From assembly GCF_004006635.1 (NCBI RefSeq), contig NZ_CP034842.1:1302001-1366000 (forward strand): 64,000 bases of DNA, given 5' to 3'. This document shows positions 29,738 through 39,392 of this stretch, piece after piece. The position numbers and the translations under genes were made by a program. The notes beneath the pieces are model-generated. The model did not search any database. It saw only the letters and a list, made by a program, of their open reading frames with translations, and had not been told where the DNA came from. This stretch comes from Fusobacterium necrophorum subsp. necrophorum (GTDB taxonomy: Bacteria; Fusobacteriota; Fusobacteriia; Fusobacteriales; Fusobacteriaceae). Every line of letters begins with the position of its first letter. Positions within the stretch are counted from its first letter, which is position 1.

Positions 29738-31448
29738 GGAGATGTTAAAACTGCTTACCAAAATAGGCAAGAGAGATTTAGTCATATCAAGCATATTTTT
29801 TGCTCTCTATGGACTAAGTTCCATCGCTATGATTGTTATTGTCTTTTCTATCCTCTTCCAAATCTTTGACGGAACAAGTTTAGAAAGACTATATCAATAT
29901 TTTATTGCGATTGCAGTGCTTGTTGTATTCAAAGGCATCTGTAATATGCTTGCGGATATGAAAAAGCATAGTGCGGGTTTTGATATTGTTCAGCAGATTA
30001 GAGAACAAATGATTATTAAGCTGAAAAAATTCAGTTTAGGATTTTATAGCAAGGAAAGACTTGGTGAGATAAATACAATACTTCATAAGGATGTTGACAA
30101 TATGTCTATGGTTGTGGGGCATATGTGGTCAAGAATGTTTGGAGATTTTTTAATAGCGATAGTAGTATTCATCGGTCTTGCAAGCATTGATATAAAGTCG
30201 GCACTGATCATGGCAGTATCTGTTCCTATTGCACTTGTATTTTTAGCGATGAGCATAAATCAGTCCAAGAAAATCGAGAACAAAAATAATTCCGCTCTTT
30301 TGGATATGGTCAGTTTATTTGTGGAATATGTTAGAGGGATACCTGTATTAAAGAGCTTTTCTAACAATAAAAGTTTAGATGACGAACTGACAGTAAGAAC
30401 AAGGAAATTTGGAGAAACAAGCAAAGCAGCTTCAAGATTTAAGGCAAAACAATTATCCATATTCGGATTTTTACTTGATATGGGATATTTATCGCTTCTT
30501 ATATCGGGAGTTGTATTGGTAATAAACGGTAATCTGAAAATATTTCATTTTCTTATCTTTGCTGTGATTTCAAAGGAGTTCTATAAGCCTTTTGCCTCGA
30601 TGGAACAACATTATATGTATTATATCTCGGCAGTAGATTCTTATGAACGATTAGGAAGAATTTTATATGCAGATGTCATACCGGATAAGATAGACGGTAT
30701 TATTCCAAAGAGGAATAATATAGCCTTTGAAAATATTGATTTTTCTTATGAAAAAGATGAGTTCAAAATGGAGAACTTGAGCTTTGATATTGATGAAAAC
30801 ACGATGACAGCACTTGTTGGAGAATCAGGTTCAGGTAAGACGACTATAACAAATCTGCTGTTAAGATTTTACGATGTAGAGAAAGGAAAAATTACACTTG
30901 GAGGAATTGATATAAGAGAAATTCCATATGATGAACTTTTGGATCGTATCAGTATTGTTATGCAAAATGTACAGTTGTTTGATAATAGTGTGGAAGAAAA
31001 TATCAGAGTAGGGAAAAAAGGAGCAACAAAAGAAGAAATCATGGAAGCGGCAAGGAAAGCAAGAATACATGACTTTATTATGAGTTTGCCGAAAGGATAT
31101 GAAACGGATATTGGAGAAAACGGAGGGCTGCTTTCAGGTGGGCAAAGACAAAGAATATCTATTGCAAGAGCTTTTCTTAAGGATGCCCCAATTTTAATTC
31201 TGGATGAAATGACAAGCAACGTTGACCCTATCAATGAATCTTTGATACAGGATGCTATCACGGAACTTGCTAAAAACAGAACGGTTCTTGTGATTGCTCA
31301 TCATTTAAAGACTATTCAGAAAGCCGACCAAATTCTTGTATTTCAAAAAGGCAACTTGCTGGAAAGAGGAAAGCATGAAGAGCTTTTGAAAAAAAATGCT
31401 TATTATGCAAAATTGTGGAAAGCACAGTATGAGGGATCCATACTTTGA
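29730..31448 (+). CDS. ABC exporter-fold transporter, second subunit
   Basis: This encodes 572 residues, starting within the stop region of the preceding ABC gene (8-base overlap) after GAGGTGA. A six-helix membrane domain covers residues 15-300. The ATPase domain has Walker A GESGSGKTT (near 364), signature LSGGQRQR (near 468), Walker B LILDEM (near 490), D-loop SNVD and switch region IAHHLKTI, all intact. With its upstream partner it should form one full heterodimeric transporter in the inner membrane. The membrane domain has GHMWSRMFGD where the partner has AHGLPE, so the two subunits are distinct. Which substrate it carries cannot be read from the sequence. Confidence 0.9.
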   Translation: MFREMLKLLTKIGKRDLVISSIFFALYGLSSIAMIVIVFSILFQIFDGTSLERLYQYFIAIAVLVVFKGICNMLADMKKHSAGFDIVQQIREQMIIKLKKFSLGFYSKERLGEINTILHKDVDNMSMVVGHMWSRMFGDFLIAIVVFIGLASIDIKSALIMAVSVPIALVFLAMSINQSKKIENKNNSALLDMVSLFVEYVRGIPVLKSFSNNKSLDDELTVRTRKFGETSKAASRFKAKQLSIFGFLLDMGYLSLLISGVVLVINGNLKIFHFLIFAVISKEFYKPFASMEQHYMYYISAVDSYERLGRILYADVIPDKIDGIIPKRNNIAFENIDFSYEKDEFKMENLSFDIDENTMTALVGESGSGKTTITNLLLRFYDVEKGKITLGGIDIREIPYDELLDRISIVMQNVQLFDNSVEENIRVGKKGATKEEIMEAARKARIHDFIMSLPKGYETDIGENGGLLSGGQRQRISIARAFLKDAPILILDEMTSNVDPINESLIQDAITELAKNRTVLVIAHHLKTIQKADQILVFQKGNLLERGKHEELLKKNAYYAKLWKAQYEGSIL

Positions 31449-31586
31449 AAGAGCGGGGGTATTGTAGAAACAGTATCTCCTTTCATGAAAAAAGGAAAAA
31501 AGATAGGATGAGCAACTTTGGTAAAAGTAAAAAAATTCGGCTAAATATTGAATATTTATTCAAATTTAAAAAGGAGAAAGGAGAAA

Positions 31587-32861
31587 ATGATGAAAAAAAT
31601 AGCAGCCATATTTTTTTTAACAGGGACTGTCCTGTTTGCCGGAGAGATCACTCTGGAGGAAGCGATTGCGAGAGCCTTGAAGCACAGTAGAGAAGTGCAA
31701 ATTGCTGAAAAAAAATTCCTCTCCTCCAAAATTAAAGCAAAGCAAGCCATAAAAAAAGCTCTGCCAAGCCTTGTATATTCAGGAAGCTATCAGCAAAGTG
31801 AATATGAAAGAATGCAGGCAAAAAACAGAACGGAAAAGCAAGGAGAAAAGATAGGCTATCGTCAATCCGTTACTCTTACACAGCCTCTCTTTCAAGGAGG
31901 AAGTATTGTTGCCGAAATACAAGGAGCAAAGTATTATGAAAGTCTTTTTGAAATAGAGTATCTACAGAAAAAAATAGAAACAAGATTAAAAACCATTCAA
32001 ATCTACTCTCATATCATAAGAGCCAAGAAGGAATTGGAAGCCTTGAGATATTCAAAAAAACAATTGGAGCAACGATATGAAAAACAGAAAGTACAACTTG
32101 AGCTGCAACTGATTACAAGAACAGATTTATTGAAAACGGAATATCATCTATTATCGGTAGAATCTCAAATGGAGAAGGCAAAAAATGAGATAGAAGTGCA
32201 AATGGAAAACTTAAAAATTCAAATGGGACTTTTTAAGGATGAGAAAATAGAAATTCAGGAATTTTTTGTTCCCAAGCAATGCAGTGCCAAGATTGATTTT
32301 GAAAAGGATAGGAAACAGGCAATGGAAACAAGTATGTCGGTATTGTCGGCAAAATATCGACTGGAAATTGCAAAAGCGGAGCAAAGGGGAAGAGCGGGAG
32401 AAATGTTGCCTGAAATCAATCTCTTTGCAAGTTATGAAAATGTGGGAGAAAGAAGAACTTTCAATCAAAGTAGGAAAGACATGGAATGGATTGGCGGTGT
32501 GGAAGTTCGTTGGAAGCTTTTCTCTTTTGGAAGGGAATATGATAGCTACAAAGTTGCGACTTTGGAAAAGGAGGCACAAGAATTTTCCCAAAAAGAAGTA
32601 GAAGACTCTCTTCGCTTGAAACTTCGAAAGGCTTATTTGGACTTATGTCGTTTGGAAATCTTGCGAGACTCCAAAACGAAAGCTTTGGAAACGGCAGAAT
32701 TGAATTTTCAAATGGAACAGGAAAAGTATGATGCCGGTCTGATTTCCGTAGTAGATTATTTGGATTCCGAAAAACAGTTGCGAGAAGCTAAAGTCAGCTA
32801 TTATCAAACAGAATTGGAGTATTATTATGCATTTGAATATTATCAATCATTGTTAGTATAG
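31587..32861 (+). CDS. TolC-family outer-membrane efflux channel
   Basis: This encodes 424 residues. The start is ATG 31587 or the adjacent ATG 31590; AAGGAG and GGAG sites favour these over the ATG at 31548. A signal peptide (MMKKIAAIFFLTGTVLFA) ends before GEITLEEAIARAL, the typical opening of an outer-membrane efflux protein. Two OEP repeats follow (about 20-215 and 225-420), both rich in long alpha-hairpin coiled coils. NLFASYEN near the middle and the late SVVDYLDSEKQ stretch fit TolC homologues. It stands 9 bases before an adaptor gene and an RND pump, so it is the exit duct of that tripartite system. The 138-base gap to the ABC genes has no clear terminator, so read-through from upstream is possible. 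Confidence 0.9.
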   Translation: MMKKIAAIFFLTGTVLFAGEITLEEAIARALKHSREVQIAEKKFLSSKIKAKQAIKKALPSLVYSGSYQQSEYERMQAKNRTEKQGEKIGYRQSVTLTQPLFQGGSIVAEIQGAKYYESLFEIEYLQKKIETRLKTIQIYSHIIRAKKELEALRYSKKQLEQRYEKQKVQLELQLITRTDLLKTEYHLLSVESQMEKAKNEIEVQMENLKIQMGLFKDEKIEIQEFFVPKQCSAKIDFEKDRKQAMETSMSVLSAKYRLEIAKAEQRGRAGEMLPEINLFASYENVGERRTFNQSRKDMEWIGGVEVRWKLFSFGREYDSYKVATLEKEAQEFSQKEVEDSLRLKLRKAYLDLCRLEILRDSKTKALETAELNFQMEQEKYDAGLISVVDYLDSEKQLREAKVSYYQTELEYYYAFEYYQSLLV

Positions 32862-32870
32862 GAGGAAGCT

Positions 32871-33980
32871 ATGAAGAAAATAATCATAAGGGGATTGCTG
32901 CTCGGAATATTTTTGTGGACAGCCTGTGAAAAGAAAACGGAGGAGGAAGTGAATACTCCTGTCAAAAATGTTGTCAGTGAAAGAATCACATTCCATGAAC
33001 TCTTCCAAACTTTTGAATCAGATGCCGTTTTGGAGCCGAAAGAAAAGGTAAGACACAGCACGGAAAAGGGAGGAAGCATTGAAAAGATTTATAAAAAAAA
33101 TGGAGATTTTGTGAAAAAAGGAGACTTGGTCATACGTTTTTCGGATGCGGGAACCAAGGCTTCCTATTTACAAGCTCTGGCAAATTTACAAAGTACAAAA
33201 TTATCTTATCAAATTGCAGAGGGAAACTATCGTAAATTTCGGCAGTTGTATGAGAAAGCTCTGGTATCTCATTTGGAGTATGTGAATTATGAAAATTCAT
33301 ATGTGGCAGCCAAAGGACAGTACGAGGCTGCAAAAGCTTTGTTCCAAAGTGCAAAAAGTGATTATGATAAATTACAAAGACGGGCGGATATTAGCGGAGT
33401 GATTGGAAATTTATTCGGAAAGGAGGGCAATTATGTCAAAGCGAAGGAAGAGGTTTTCACTGTTTTGAACGATAGTGAGATGCAAGCTTACATCGGATTG
33501 CCGGGAGAATATGTTTCCAAGCTGGGAGAAGGCAGTCACGTAAAGCTGTGGGTAGAAAGTTTGGGGAAGGAATATGAGGCGACGATAGAAGAAATCAATC
33601 CGATAGCGGAGCCAAATACAAAGAACTTTATGACAAAATTGCTACTCTCGAACGAAAGAGGAGAGCTTAAGGATGGTATGTATGCTTCCATTCAGCTGCC
33701 GGTCGAAAGGAAAGAGGTTTTATCCGTTCCAAAGGAAGCAATTTTTATTCGAAATTTAATCCCCTATCTTTTCAAAATTGTGGAGGGAAAGGCAGTCAGA
33801 ATCGAAGTCCAAACAGGAGCTGAAAGCGGAGAATATACAGAAATCATTTCCGAGGAGATTCAGGAAGGAGATCGAGTTGTCGTAAAAGGATTATTCGGTT
33901 TGCAGGATGGAGAGGAAGTACGAGAAGAGAGGAAAACTCATATGGGGGAAGGAAAAACGAAGAAAGGAGAAGAGCTATGA
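32871..33980 (+). CDS. RND efflux periplasmic adaptor (HlyD/MFP family)
   Basis: This encodes 369 residues and starts after TAGGAGGAAGCT. The first 19 residues are a signal sequence ending LLGIFLWTAC; Cys19 probably carries lipid although Trp at -3 is unusual for a lipobox. The order is a barrel-sandwich (lipoyl-like) half near 60-85 (GGSIEKIYKKNGDFVKKGD), an alpha-hairpin at about 95-165, the second lipoyl half (DISGVIGNLFGKEGNYVKA), a beta-barrel at 195-280, and a membrane-proximal domain to the end. It links the inner-membrane RND pump to the TolC-like channel. It overlaps the pump gene by four bases (ATGA), so the two are translationally coupled. Confidence 0.92.
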   Translation: MKKIIIRGLLLGIFLWTACEKKTEEEVNTPVKNVVSERITFHELFQTFESDAVLEPKEKVRHSTEKGGSIEKIYKKNGDFVKKGDLVIRFSDAGTKASYLQALANLQSTKLSYQIAEGNYRKFRQLYEKALVSHLEYVNYENSYVAAKGQYEAAKALFQSAKSDYDKLQRRADISGVIGNLFGKEGNYVKAKEEVFTVLNDSEMQAYIGLPGEYVSKLGEGSHVKLWVESLGKEYEATIEEINPIAEPNTKNFMTKLLLSNERGELKDGMYASIQLPVERKEVLSVPKEAIFIRNLIPYLFKIVEGKAVRIEVQTGAESGEYTEIISEEIQEGDRVVVKGLFGLQDGEEVREERKTHMGEGKTKKGEEL

Positions 33981-36900
33981 AATGGATAGAAGTTTCGATA
34001 CGAAAACCGATTGCCGTCAGTATGATTTTTTTAAGCTTATTTCTTTTAGGACTCTTTTCTTTGTTCGATATGAAAACGGAATTGCTGCCCAATATGGAAT
34101 ACCCTGTGGTAAAAATTACAACACACTGGCCGGGAGCATCCGCACAGGATGTGGAGAAACAAATCAGTAATAAAATTGAAAAAGTACTTCCGAACATCGA
34201 GGGAGTCGAGAATATTTCTTCCAGTTCCAGCTATGAAAATTCTTTGATTTCTGTCGAATTTGAATATGGGACGAATATCGAGAATAAGGTCATGGAAATT
34301 CAAAGGGAAATCTTTCAAATTCGAAATGACTTACCGAATTCCGCCAAAAATTCATTGGTGAAAAAAATGGAGATGGGAACGGGAGCCTTTACTCTCTTTT
34401 TGACCTTTACTTCTCCGAATGAAAAAGAATTGTCTTCCTATCTGGAAGAGCATGTAAAACCTAATTTGGAAAGCATTCCCGGAGTTGCGGAAGTGACTAT
34501 TTTAGGAGCTCTTAAAAAGCAGATACAAATCCAAGTAAATCCGATTACATTGGCGAACTTTAATCTAAGTCCTATGGAGCTTTATCAAAAAATACGAGAA
34601 TCCTCCGTGGTCTTTCCTATGGGTACTCTGATGAATGGAAGAGAAGAATACATGATTCAAGCTCTTGGAGAGTTAAAAACTGTTTCAGAATATGAAAATA
34701 TTATTCTTCATGCCAATGGAAATACTCTTCGTTTGAAAGATATTGCCAAAGTGGTCATTTCTCAAGAGGATGTCATCAATCTGGGCTTTCATAACGGAAA
34801 TCCTGCTACCACAATAGCCATTTCAAAATCGGCGGACGGAAGCACTGTGGAAATCAATCAAAAGATTATGACACTTCTTCATAGAATGAAAAAGACCATG
34901 CCCTCCAATATGGAATATAAAAAGATATTTGATTCCGCAGACAGTATTCAAAAATCAATTTATACCGTTGGAAAAAGTGCTTTGCAGGGATTGCTTTTAG
35001 CAAGTCTTTTTCTCTGGCTTTTTTTGAAAAATAAAAAGGTCACCTTGATTATCACAATTGCTTTTCCTCTCGCAATTTCGATTACTTTTTTTCTGTTGAA
35101 AAGAATGAACGCCACTTTGAATTTAATTTCTTTAATGGGGCTTGCTATCGGAGTGGGAATGCTTACAGACAATGCTGTGGTTGTCGTGGACAATATTTAT
35201 AGACATGTTCAGGAAGAGGAAAAAGATGTGAAAAAAGCTTCTTTTATCGGAACAAAAGAAGTTTTTTCTTCGATTCTTGCCTCCACTCTCACGAGTGTCA
35301 TCGTCTTTCTTCCGATTGTTTTCACGGAAGGAATTATGAAGGAAATGTTTCAAGAGATGGTTTGGGCGATTATTTTTTCCAATCTTGCCGCCCTTATCGT
35401 GTCGCTTAGCTTAATTCCCATGTTATCCGCTCAGTTCTTTGACAGAAGAAATCTCTTACAAAGCGGAGGGAAATATTTTCGCAGAGTCCAAAAAATATAT
35501 CAGAAAATCTTGAAATTCTTTTTAAAATATCGAGGAAGAATGGTTTTGGCTTCTTTCTTTTTGAGTTTTTTCATTATCGGAGCGGGGCTTCGTTATATCA
35601 GATTCGCCTTTATGACGAAACAGGATTACGGATACTATTCTGTGATAGCGGAATTTAAGAAAGGAAGTGACTTGGAGAAAATAGAAGAATTGAGGAGGAG
35701 AATGGAAGATATTGTGAAAAAGGAAGCACATACGAAAAGTTACTTTTCCATTCTTCAAAAACGGGAAGGAACCATTTCTTTAAATGTTGACATTGGCTCG
35801 AAAGGAGAAAGAGAGAAAAGTCTTTTCGAGGTGGTGGAAACAGTTCGTCGAGAAATAGAGAAAATTCCCGATATCAGAAGCACTTTTTTCTATGAATATG
35901 CGAAAGGGAAACCGAAGAAAGATGTGGAATTTCAAATGATAGGGACGCAACCGGAGAGTTTGAAACGAATTGCTTATCAAATGCAGGAAAAACTTCCGAA
36001 GATACAAGGAATTTCCGATATCAGCTCCAGTCTGGATTCCGGTGGAAAAGAAATACAAATTTTATTTCGCAGAGAAAAATTGGAAGCTTTGGGAGGAGAT
36101 GTCAGAAACTTGGAGCAAAGTATCAGTTATTTTCTACTGGGAGGCGATCGGAACAACAGCATCAGCATCAAAGACGGAAATGAAGAAGTGGAAGTATTGA
36201 TTCGACTTCCGAAAGAAGCCAGAAAATCTTTGGAACAATTAAAAAATCTGAAAGTAAAAATAGCTGAAAAATCCTTTGTGAGTCTACAGGAAATAGTAGA
36301 TTTTCAGGAAAGCGAACATTCTCTCAGCATTGATAAAACAAATAGACTGTATCGAGTGAGTCTCTATGCAAACGATGCGGGACGGGGAATGCGAAAGATT
36401 CAGAAGGAGTTTGTTCGTATTTTTCAGGAAAAAAATCAGGACTCCTCCATTCAATATCGTTGGGGAGGAGAGGCTGAAAAAATGCAGAAGATGATGAAAG
36501 ATTTACTGCTTACTTTTTTTCTTTCTCTATTTCTGATTTATGCTCTGTTGGCAGCCCAATTTGAAAGCTTATTGTTTCCTTTCCTTGTCATGGGAAGTAT
36601 TCCATTTGCTTTGGTCGGTGTGATTCTTGGTTTCTTGATTACAAGACATACCATGGATGCGGTAGCTATGGTTGGAATTATTTTGTTGATTGGAATTGTG
36701 GTAAACAATGCCATTGTCTTACTGGACTTTATTCAGCAGGAAGAAAAGAAAGGAAATTCCCGACAAGAGGCAATTCAAAAAGCTTGCAGTCTTCGTTTAC
36801 GTCCGATTTTATTGACAAGCCTTACCACTATCTTTGGAATGCTTCCTCTCTCATTGGGATTGGGAGAAGGGAGTGAAGTCTATCAAGGACTGGGAATTTC

Positions 36901-37030
36901 CGTTATGTTCGGAATGACTTTCTCAACCTTTTTGACTCTTTTGTTGCTTCCGGCAAGCTATGAATGGATAGGAAGTCTGAGAGATAGAATGAAAAGAGGA
37001 ATCAAGACTTCGGAAGAAAACTGGAAATGA
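33977..37030 (+). CDS. RND family efflux pump, AcrB/SwrC-like
   Basis: This encodes 1017 residues, the usual length for hydrophobe/amphiphile RND pumps. The first transmembrane helix follows IRKPIAVSMIFLSLFLLG. Two large periplasmic loops and two clusters of helices (about 330-490 and 840-1000) give the twelve-helix plan. The helix-4 proton site reads GVGMLTDNAVVVVDNI: the first Asp is kept and the second is Asn, as in many SwrC-like pumps. Helix 10 has VVNNAIVLLDFI, with Asn where AcrB has Lys940. The LRPILLTSLTTIFGMLPL motif is present. It should use proton motive force to expel amphiphilic compounds through the adaptor and TolC-like partner upstream. Confidence 0.93.
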   Translation: MKWIEVSIRKPIAVSMIFLSLFLLGLFSLFDMKTELLPNMEYPVVKITTHWPGASAQDVEKQISNKIEKVLPNIEGVENISSSSSYENSLISVEFEYGTNIENKVMEIQREIFQIRNDLPNSAKNSLVKKMEMGTGAFTLFLTFTSPNEKELSSYLEEHVKPNLESIPGVAEVTILGALKKQIQIQVNPITLANFNLSPMELYQKIRESSVVFPMGTLMNGREEYMIQALGELKTVSEYENIILHANGNTLRLKDIAKVVISQEDVINLGFHNGNPATTIAISKSADGSTVEINQKIMTLLHRMKKTMPSNMEYKKIFDSADSIQKSIYTVGKSALQGLLLASLFLWLFLKNKKVTLIITIAFPLAISITFFLLKRMNATLNLISLMGLAIGVGMLTDNAVVVVDNIYRHVQEEEKDVKKASFIGTKEVFSSILASTLTSVIVFLPIVFTEGIMKEMFQEMVWAIIFSNLAALIVSLSLIPMLSAQFFDRRNLLQSGGKYFRRVQKIYQKILKFFLKYRGRMVLASFFLSFFIIGAGLRYIRFAFMTKQDYGYYSVIAEFKKGSDLEKIEELRRRMEDIVKKEAHTKSYFSILQKREGTISLNVDIGSKGEREKSLFEVVETVRREIEKIPDIRSTFFYEYAKGKPKKDVEFQMIGTQPESLKRIAYQMQEKLPKIQGISDISSSLDSGGKEIQILFRREKLEALGGDVRNLEQSISYFLLGGDRNNSISIKDGNEEVEVLIRLPKEARKSLEQLKNLKVKIAEKSFVSLQEIVDFQESEHSLSIDKTNRLYRVSLYANDAGRGMRKIQKEFVRIFQEKNQDSSIQYRWGGEAEKMQKMMKDLLLTFFLSLFLIYALLAAQFESLLFPFLVMGSIPFALVGVILGFLITRHTMDAVAMVGIILLIGIVVNNAIVLLDFIQQEEKKGNSRQEAIQKACSLRLRPILLTSLTTIFGMLPLSLGLGEGSEVYQGLGISVMFGMTFSTFLTLLLLPASYEWIGSLRDRMKRGIKTSEENWK

Positions 37031-37050
37031 AGAATTGTATTGAGCTCAAA

Positions 37051-37066
37051 ATCTTGGGCACAAGAT
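37051..37066. repeat. Hairpin matching the one upstream of the ABC genes
   Basis: ATCTTGGGCACAAGAT differs by one base from the hairpin ATCTTGGACACAAGAT at 27880-27895. It lies 20 bases after the RND stop codon. With no T tract it is a poor terminator. The two copies bracket the ABC-TolC-RND gene block. Confidence 0.5.
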
Positions 37067-37276
37067 GAAGGTGAAGACAAATAAACAGTATAAAAGCTTG
37101 GATAGCAGATAACACATGCTAGAAGGTATTTTATTCTTAAGGAAATTATAACATGAATTTTAAGATTTCTTTTTTGAACAAAGAAAATGAAAAAATACGT
37201 TTAGAATTTTCTAGAAAGAAAAAAATAGTTTTTTATATTTAAATATTAAAAAATAAAAGAAAAAAGGGGGAAAGCT

Positions 37277-39271
37277 ATGAAAAAAAATTTTTACTTACTG
37301 TCTATTTTCATGTTGGCAACTGTTCAAACAGTTTTTGGAAAAGAGGATCCCACTGTGACATTGGAGCAAACAATTGTCAGTATGGATTCTTTTGGAAGTT
37401 CTCCCCACAGGACTGCAAAAAATGTTCGTGTGGTTACCAAAGAAGAAATAAAAGAAAAAGGAGCTTTGAATGTAGAAGATGCTTTGAAGGGAATTCCGGG
37501 ACTTCTCATACGGAACTTGGATGGAGCTCCTCCGGTCATTGATTTAAGGGGAGCCGGAATGGCTTCCAGTTTGACTTCCACTCTGTTACTTCTCAATGGG
37601 GTTCCCTTAAGTGGAGTTCGAGTTTTTGATGTTAATTCCATTCCTGTTTCTGAAATTGAGAGAATTGAAATCATTCAGGGAGGAGGAGCTTTGATGTATG
37701 GAGATGGTGCTGCGGGAGGAGTTGTCAACATTATCACACAGACAATGAAGAATAAAAAATATTATGGAAATGTCGATTTGGAATATGGTTCTTGGAAAAC
37801 GGGAAGAATCCATCTGGGAATAGGAGGTCAAATGAATAAAAACTTTTCTCTCCAAGCTTCCTATTCAGGATATTCTTCTATGGATTGGAGAGATAGAGCA
37901 CATGGGATTGACATGATGAGTGGAAAGACTTTCGACTACAGACATAAAAAAGATAGGAAAGACAGTTTTTGGTTGAGCGGGAAAAAGGAAGGGAAAGACC
38001 AAAGTATTGAATTACGTTACAGTCATATGAAAAGCAAAGATTATTTTACCACTTTTCTGAACAAAAAACAGTATGAAGAAAATCCGAAACAAGCGGGAAT
38101 GACAGGTAACTACATAGAGGATGTCACGGATATCTGGAATCTATCCTATCATAAAAAATGGAGTGATAAGCTTGATTTTTTACTTTATGGAGGCTATCAT
38201 CACGGAAAAAATGAAAATCAACATTTTCTAATGGAAGAATATTTTGTGACTCCGCAGATAAAGTATCTCTACGGAAACAATAGTTATGTCATCGTCGGTG
38301 GGGACATTAGAAACGGAAAGAGGGAATGGAAGGATACTTTTCTATTGAATGGAAAAAAGGCTCCGAACGATACCAGAAAATCGAAGGCTCTCTATCTCAT
38401 GAATAAAATTGGTATTAAGAATTGGGAATTTACACAAGGCTATCGAAGAGAAAGGGTAAATTATGATTACACTTCCAAAGTTTACGGTCCTGTTTGGAAT
38501 TTGTTGGAAGCAAATCCTGTATCCTCCACTTCTTCCAATAACAACAGCTTTGAACTGGGAGTCAATTATCTTTATTCCGACAGCGGAAACTTGTATTTCA
38601 ATTACACAAATTCGATGAGGACCCCAAGTATCGGGGATATGGAGGCATGGACCGGAGATGTGAAAACGAAAAAAGACAGTATTTATGAACTGGGATGGCG
38701 AGATTACCTTGCGAACACTCTTTTCTCGACTTCTATTTTCTGGATGGATACTCGAAATGAAGTATATTACGATAAAACGGGATTGTATCAAGTCAAAACA
38801 AGAAATTTTGATGGGAAAACAAGAAGAAGGGGAGCTCAAATCTCCTTGATTCATTATTTGGATAAGCTGTCCCTACGAGAAAATATCTCCTATATCCATC
38901 CCAAGATAGAAAGTGGAATCTATCAAGGGAAAACGTTCCCGGCAGTTCCGAAATGGATTGTGAATTTGGGAGCCAGCTATCATGTTACAGAACAATTTCA
39001 TATCAATACGGATGTATATTATCAATCGAAGGCTTATGCTGACGACGATTTTAAAAATGAATTTTCAAAAGAAAATTCTTACACAACATGGGACCTTCAT
39101 CTTTCCTACCATTTTCAAAATGGAATGGAAATTTATGGGGGAGCTAAAAACCTATTCGATAAAAAATATGCTCACAGTGTAGCGATTATGCGAAGTCCTT
39201 TTGCTTCTCAGAAGGTATATCATCCGGCAAATGGAAGAAATGTCTATGTAGGATTTAAATATCGTTTTTAA
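37277..39271 (+). CDS. TonB-dependent outer-membrane receptor
   Basis: This encodes 664 residues after an AAAGGGGGAAAGCT ribosome site. A signal peptide (about 1-21, ending TVFG) precedes a TonB-box-like EQTIVSM. The plug domain (about 40-155) has RVVTKEEIKEKGALNVEDAL, IDLRGAG, LLLLNGVPL and RIEIIQGGGALMYGDGA, leading to GGVVNIIT. A 22-strand-type barrel with alternating aromatic strands runs to the end, closing with YVGFKYRF. Size and plug fit the BtuB/FepA-like class for siderophores, haem or cobalamin. I see no cobalamin riboswitch in the 246-base leader. It is convergent with an ECF/ABC operon that could take its substrate across the inner membrane; this link is inference. No tonB or exbBD gene is in the window. 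Confidence 0.92.
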   Translation: MKKNFYLLSIFMLATVQTVFGKEDPTVTLEQTIVSMDSFGSSPHRTAKNVRVVTKEEIKEKGALNVEDALKGIPGLLIRNLDGAPPVIDLRGAGMASSLTSTLLLLNGVPLSGVRVFDVNSIPVSEIERIEIIQGGGALMYGDGAAGGVVNIITQTMKNKKYYGNVDLEYGSWKTGRIHLGIGGQMNKNFSLQASYSGYSSMDWRDRAHGIDMMSGKTFDYRHKKDRKDSFWLSGKKEGKDQSIELRYSHMKSKDYFTTFLNKKQYEENPKQAGMTGNYIEDVTDIWNLSYHKKWSDKLDFLLYGGYHHGKNENQHFLMEEYFVTPQIKYLYGNNSYVIVGGDIRNGKREWKDTFLLNGKKAPNDTRKSKALYLMNKIGIKNWEFTQGYRRERVNYDYTSKVYGPVWNLLEANPVSSTSSNNNSFELGVNYLYSDSGNLYFNYTNSMRTPSIGDMEAWTGDVKTKKDSIYELGWRDYLANTLFSTSIFWMDTRNEVYYDKTGLYQVKTRNFDGKTRRRGAQISLIHYLDKLSLRENISYIHPKIESGIYQGKTFPAVPKWIVNLGASYHVTEQFHINTDVYYQSKAYADDDFKNEFSKENSYTTWDLHLSYHFQNGMEIYGGAKNLFDKKYAHSVAIMRSPFASQKVYHPANGRNVYVGFKYRF

Positions 39272-39325
39272 ATAATTTTAAAGCATCGATTGAATAAAAT
39301 TTTTCTTTTCCAGTAAAAAAATCAT

Positions 39326-39366
39326 AGCCCAAAGCGAAAAAAGTGTTAAAATCTTCGTTTTGGGCT
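39326..39366. terminator. Bidirectional terminator between TonB receptor and ECF operon
   Basis: AGCCCAAAGCGAA pairs with TTCGTTTTGGGCT (13 base pairs, one G-U) around a 15-base loop. The minus-strand side is followed by a run of seven Ts and the plus-strand side by CTTT, so it can serve both convergent transcripts. Confidence 0.75.
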
Positions 39367-39392
39367 TTGAATTTGAAATGATTTACTCTTTG

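Noticed and set aside
33977..37030. Loss of the second proton-site Asp (Asn instead) as a sign of a dead RND pump
   Set aside because: The D-N pair is common in SwrC-like RND pumps, and the rest of the protein is full length.
37031..37276. Cobalamin or other riboswitch ahead of the TonB receptor
   Set aside because: I looked for a B12-box-like element and a terminator/antiterminator pair and saw only an AT-rich leader with short palindromes.
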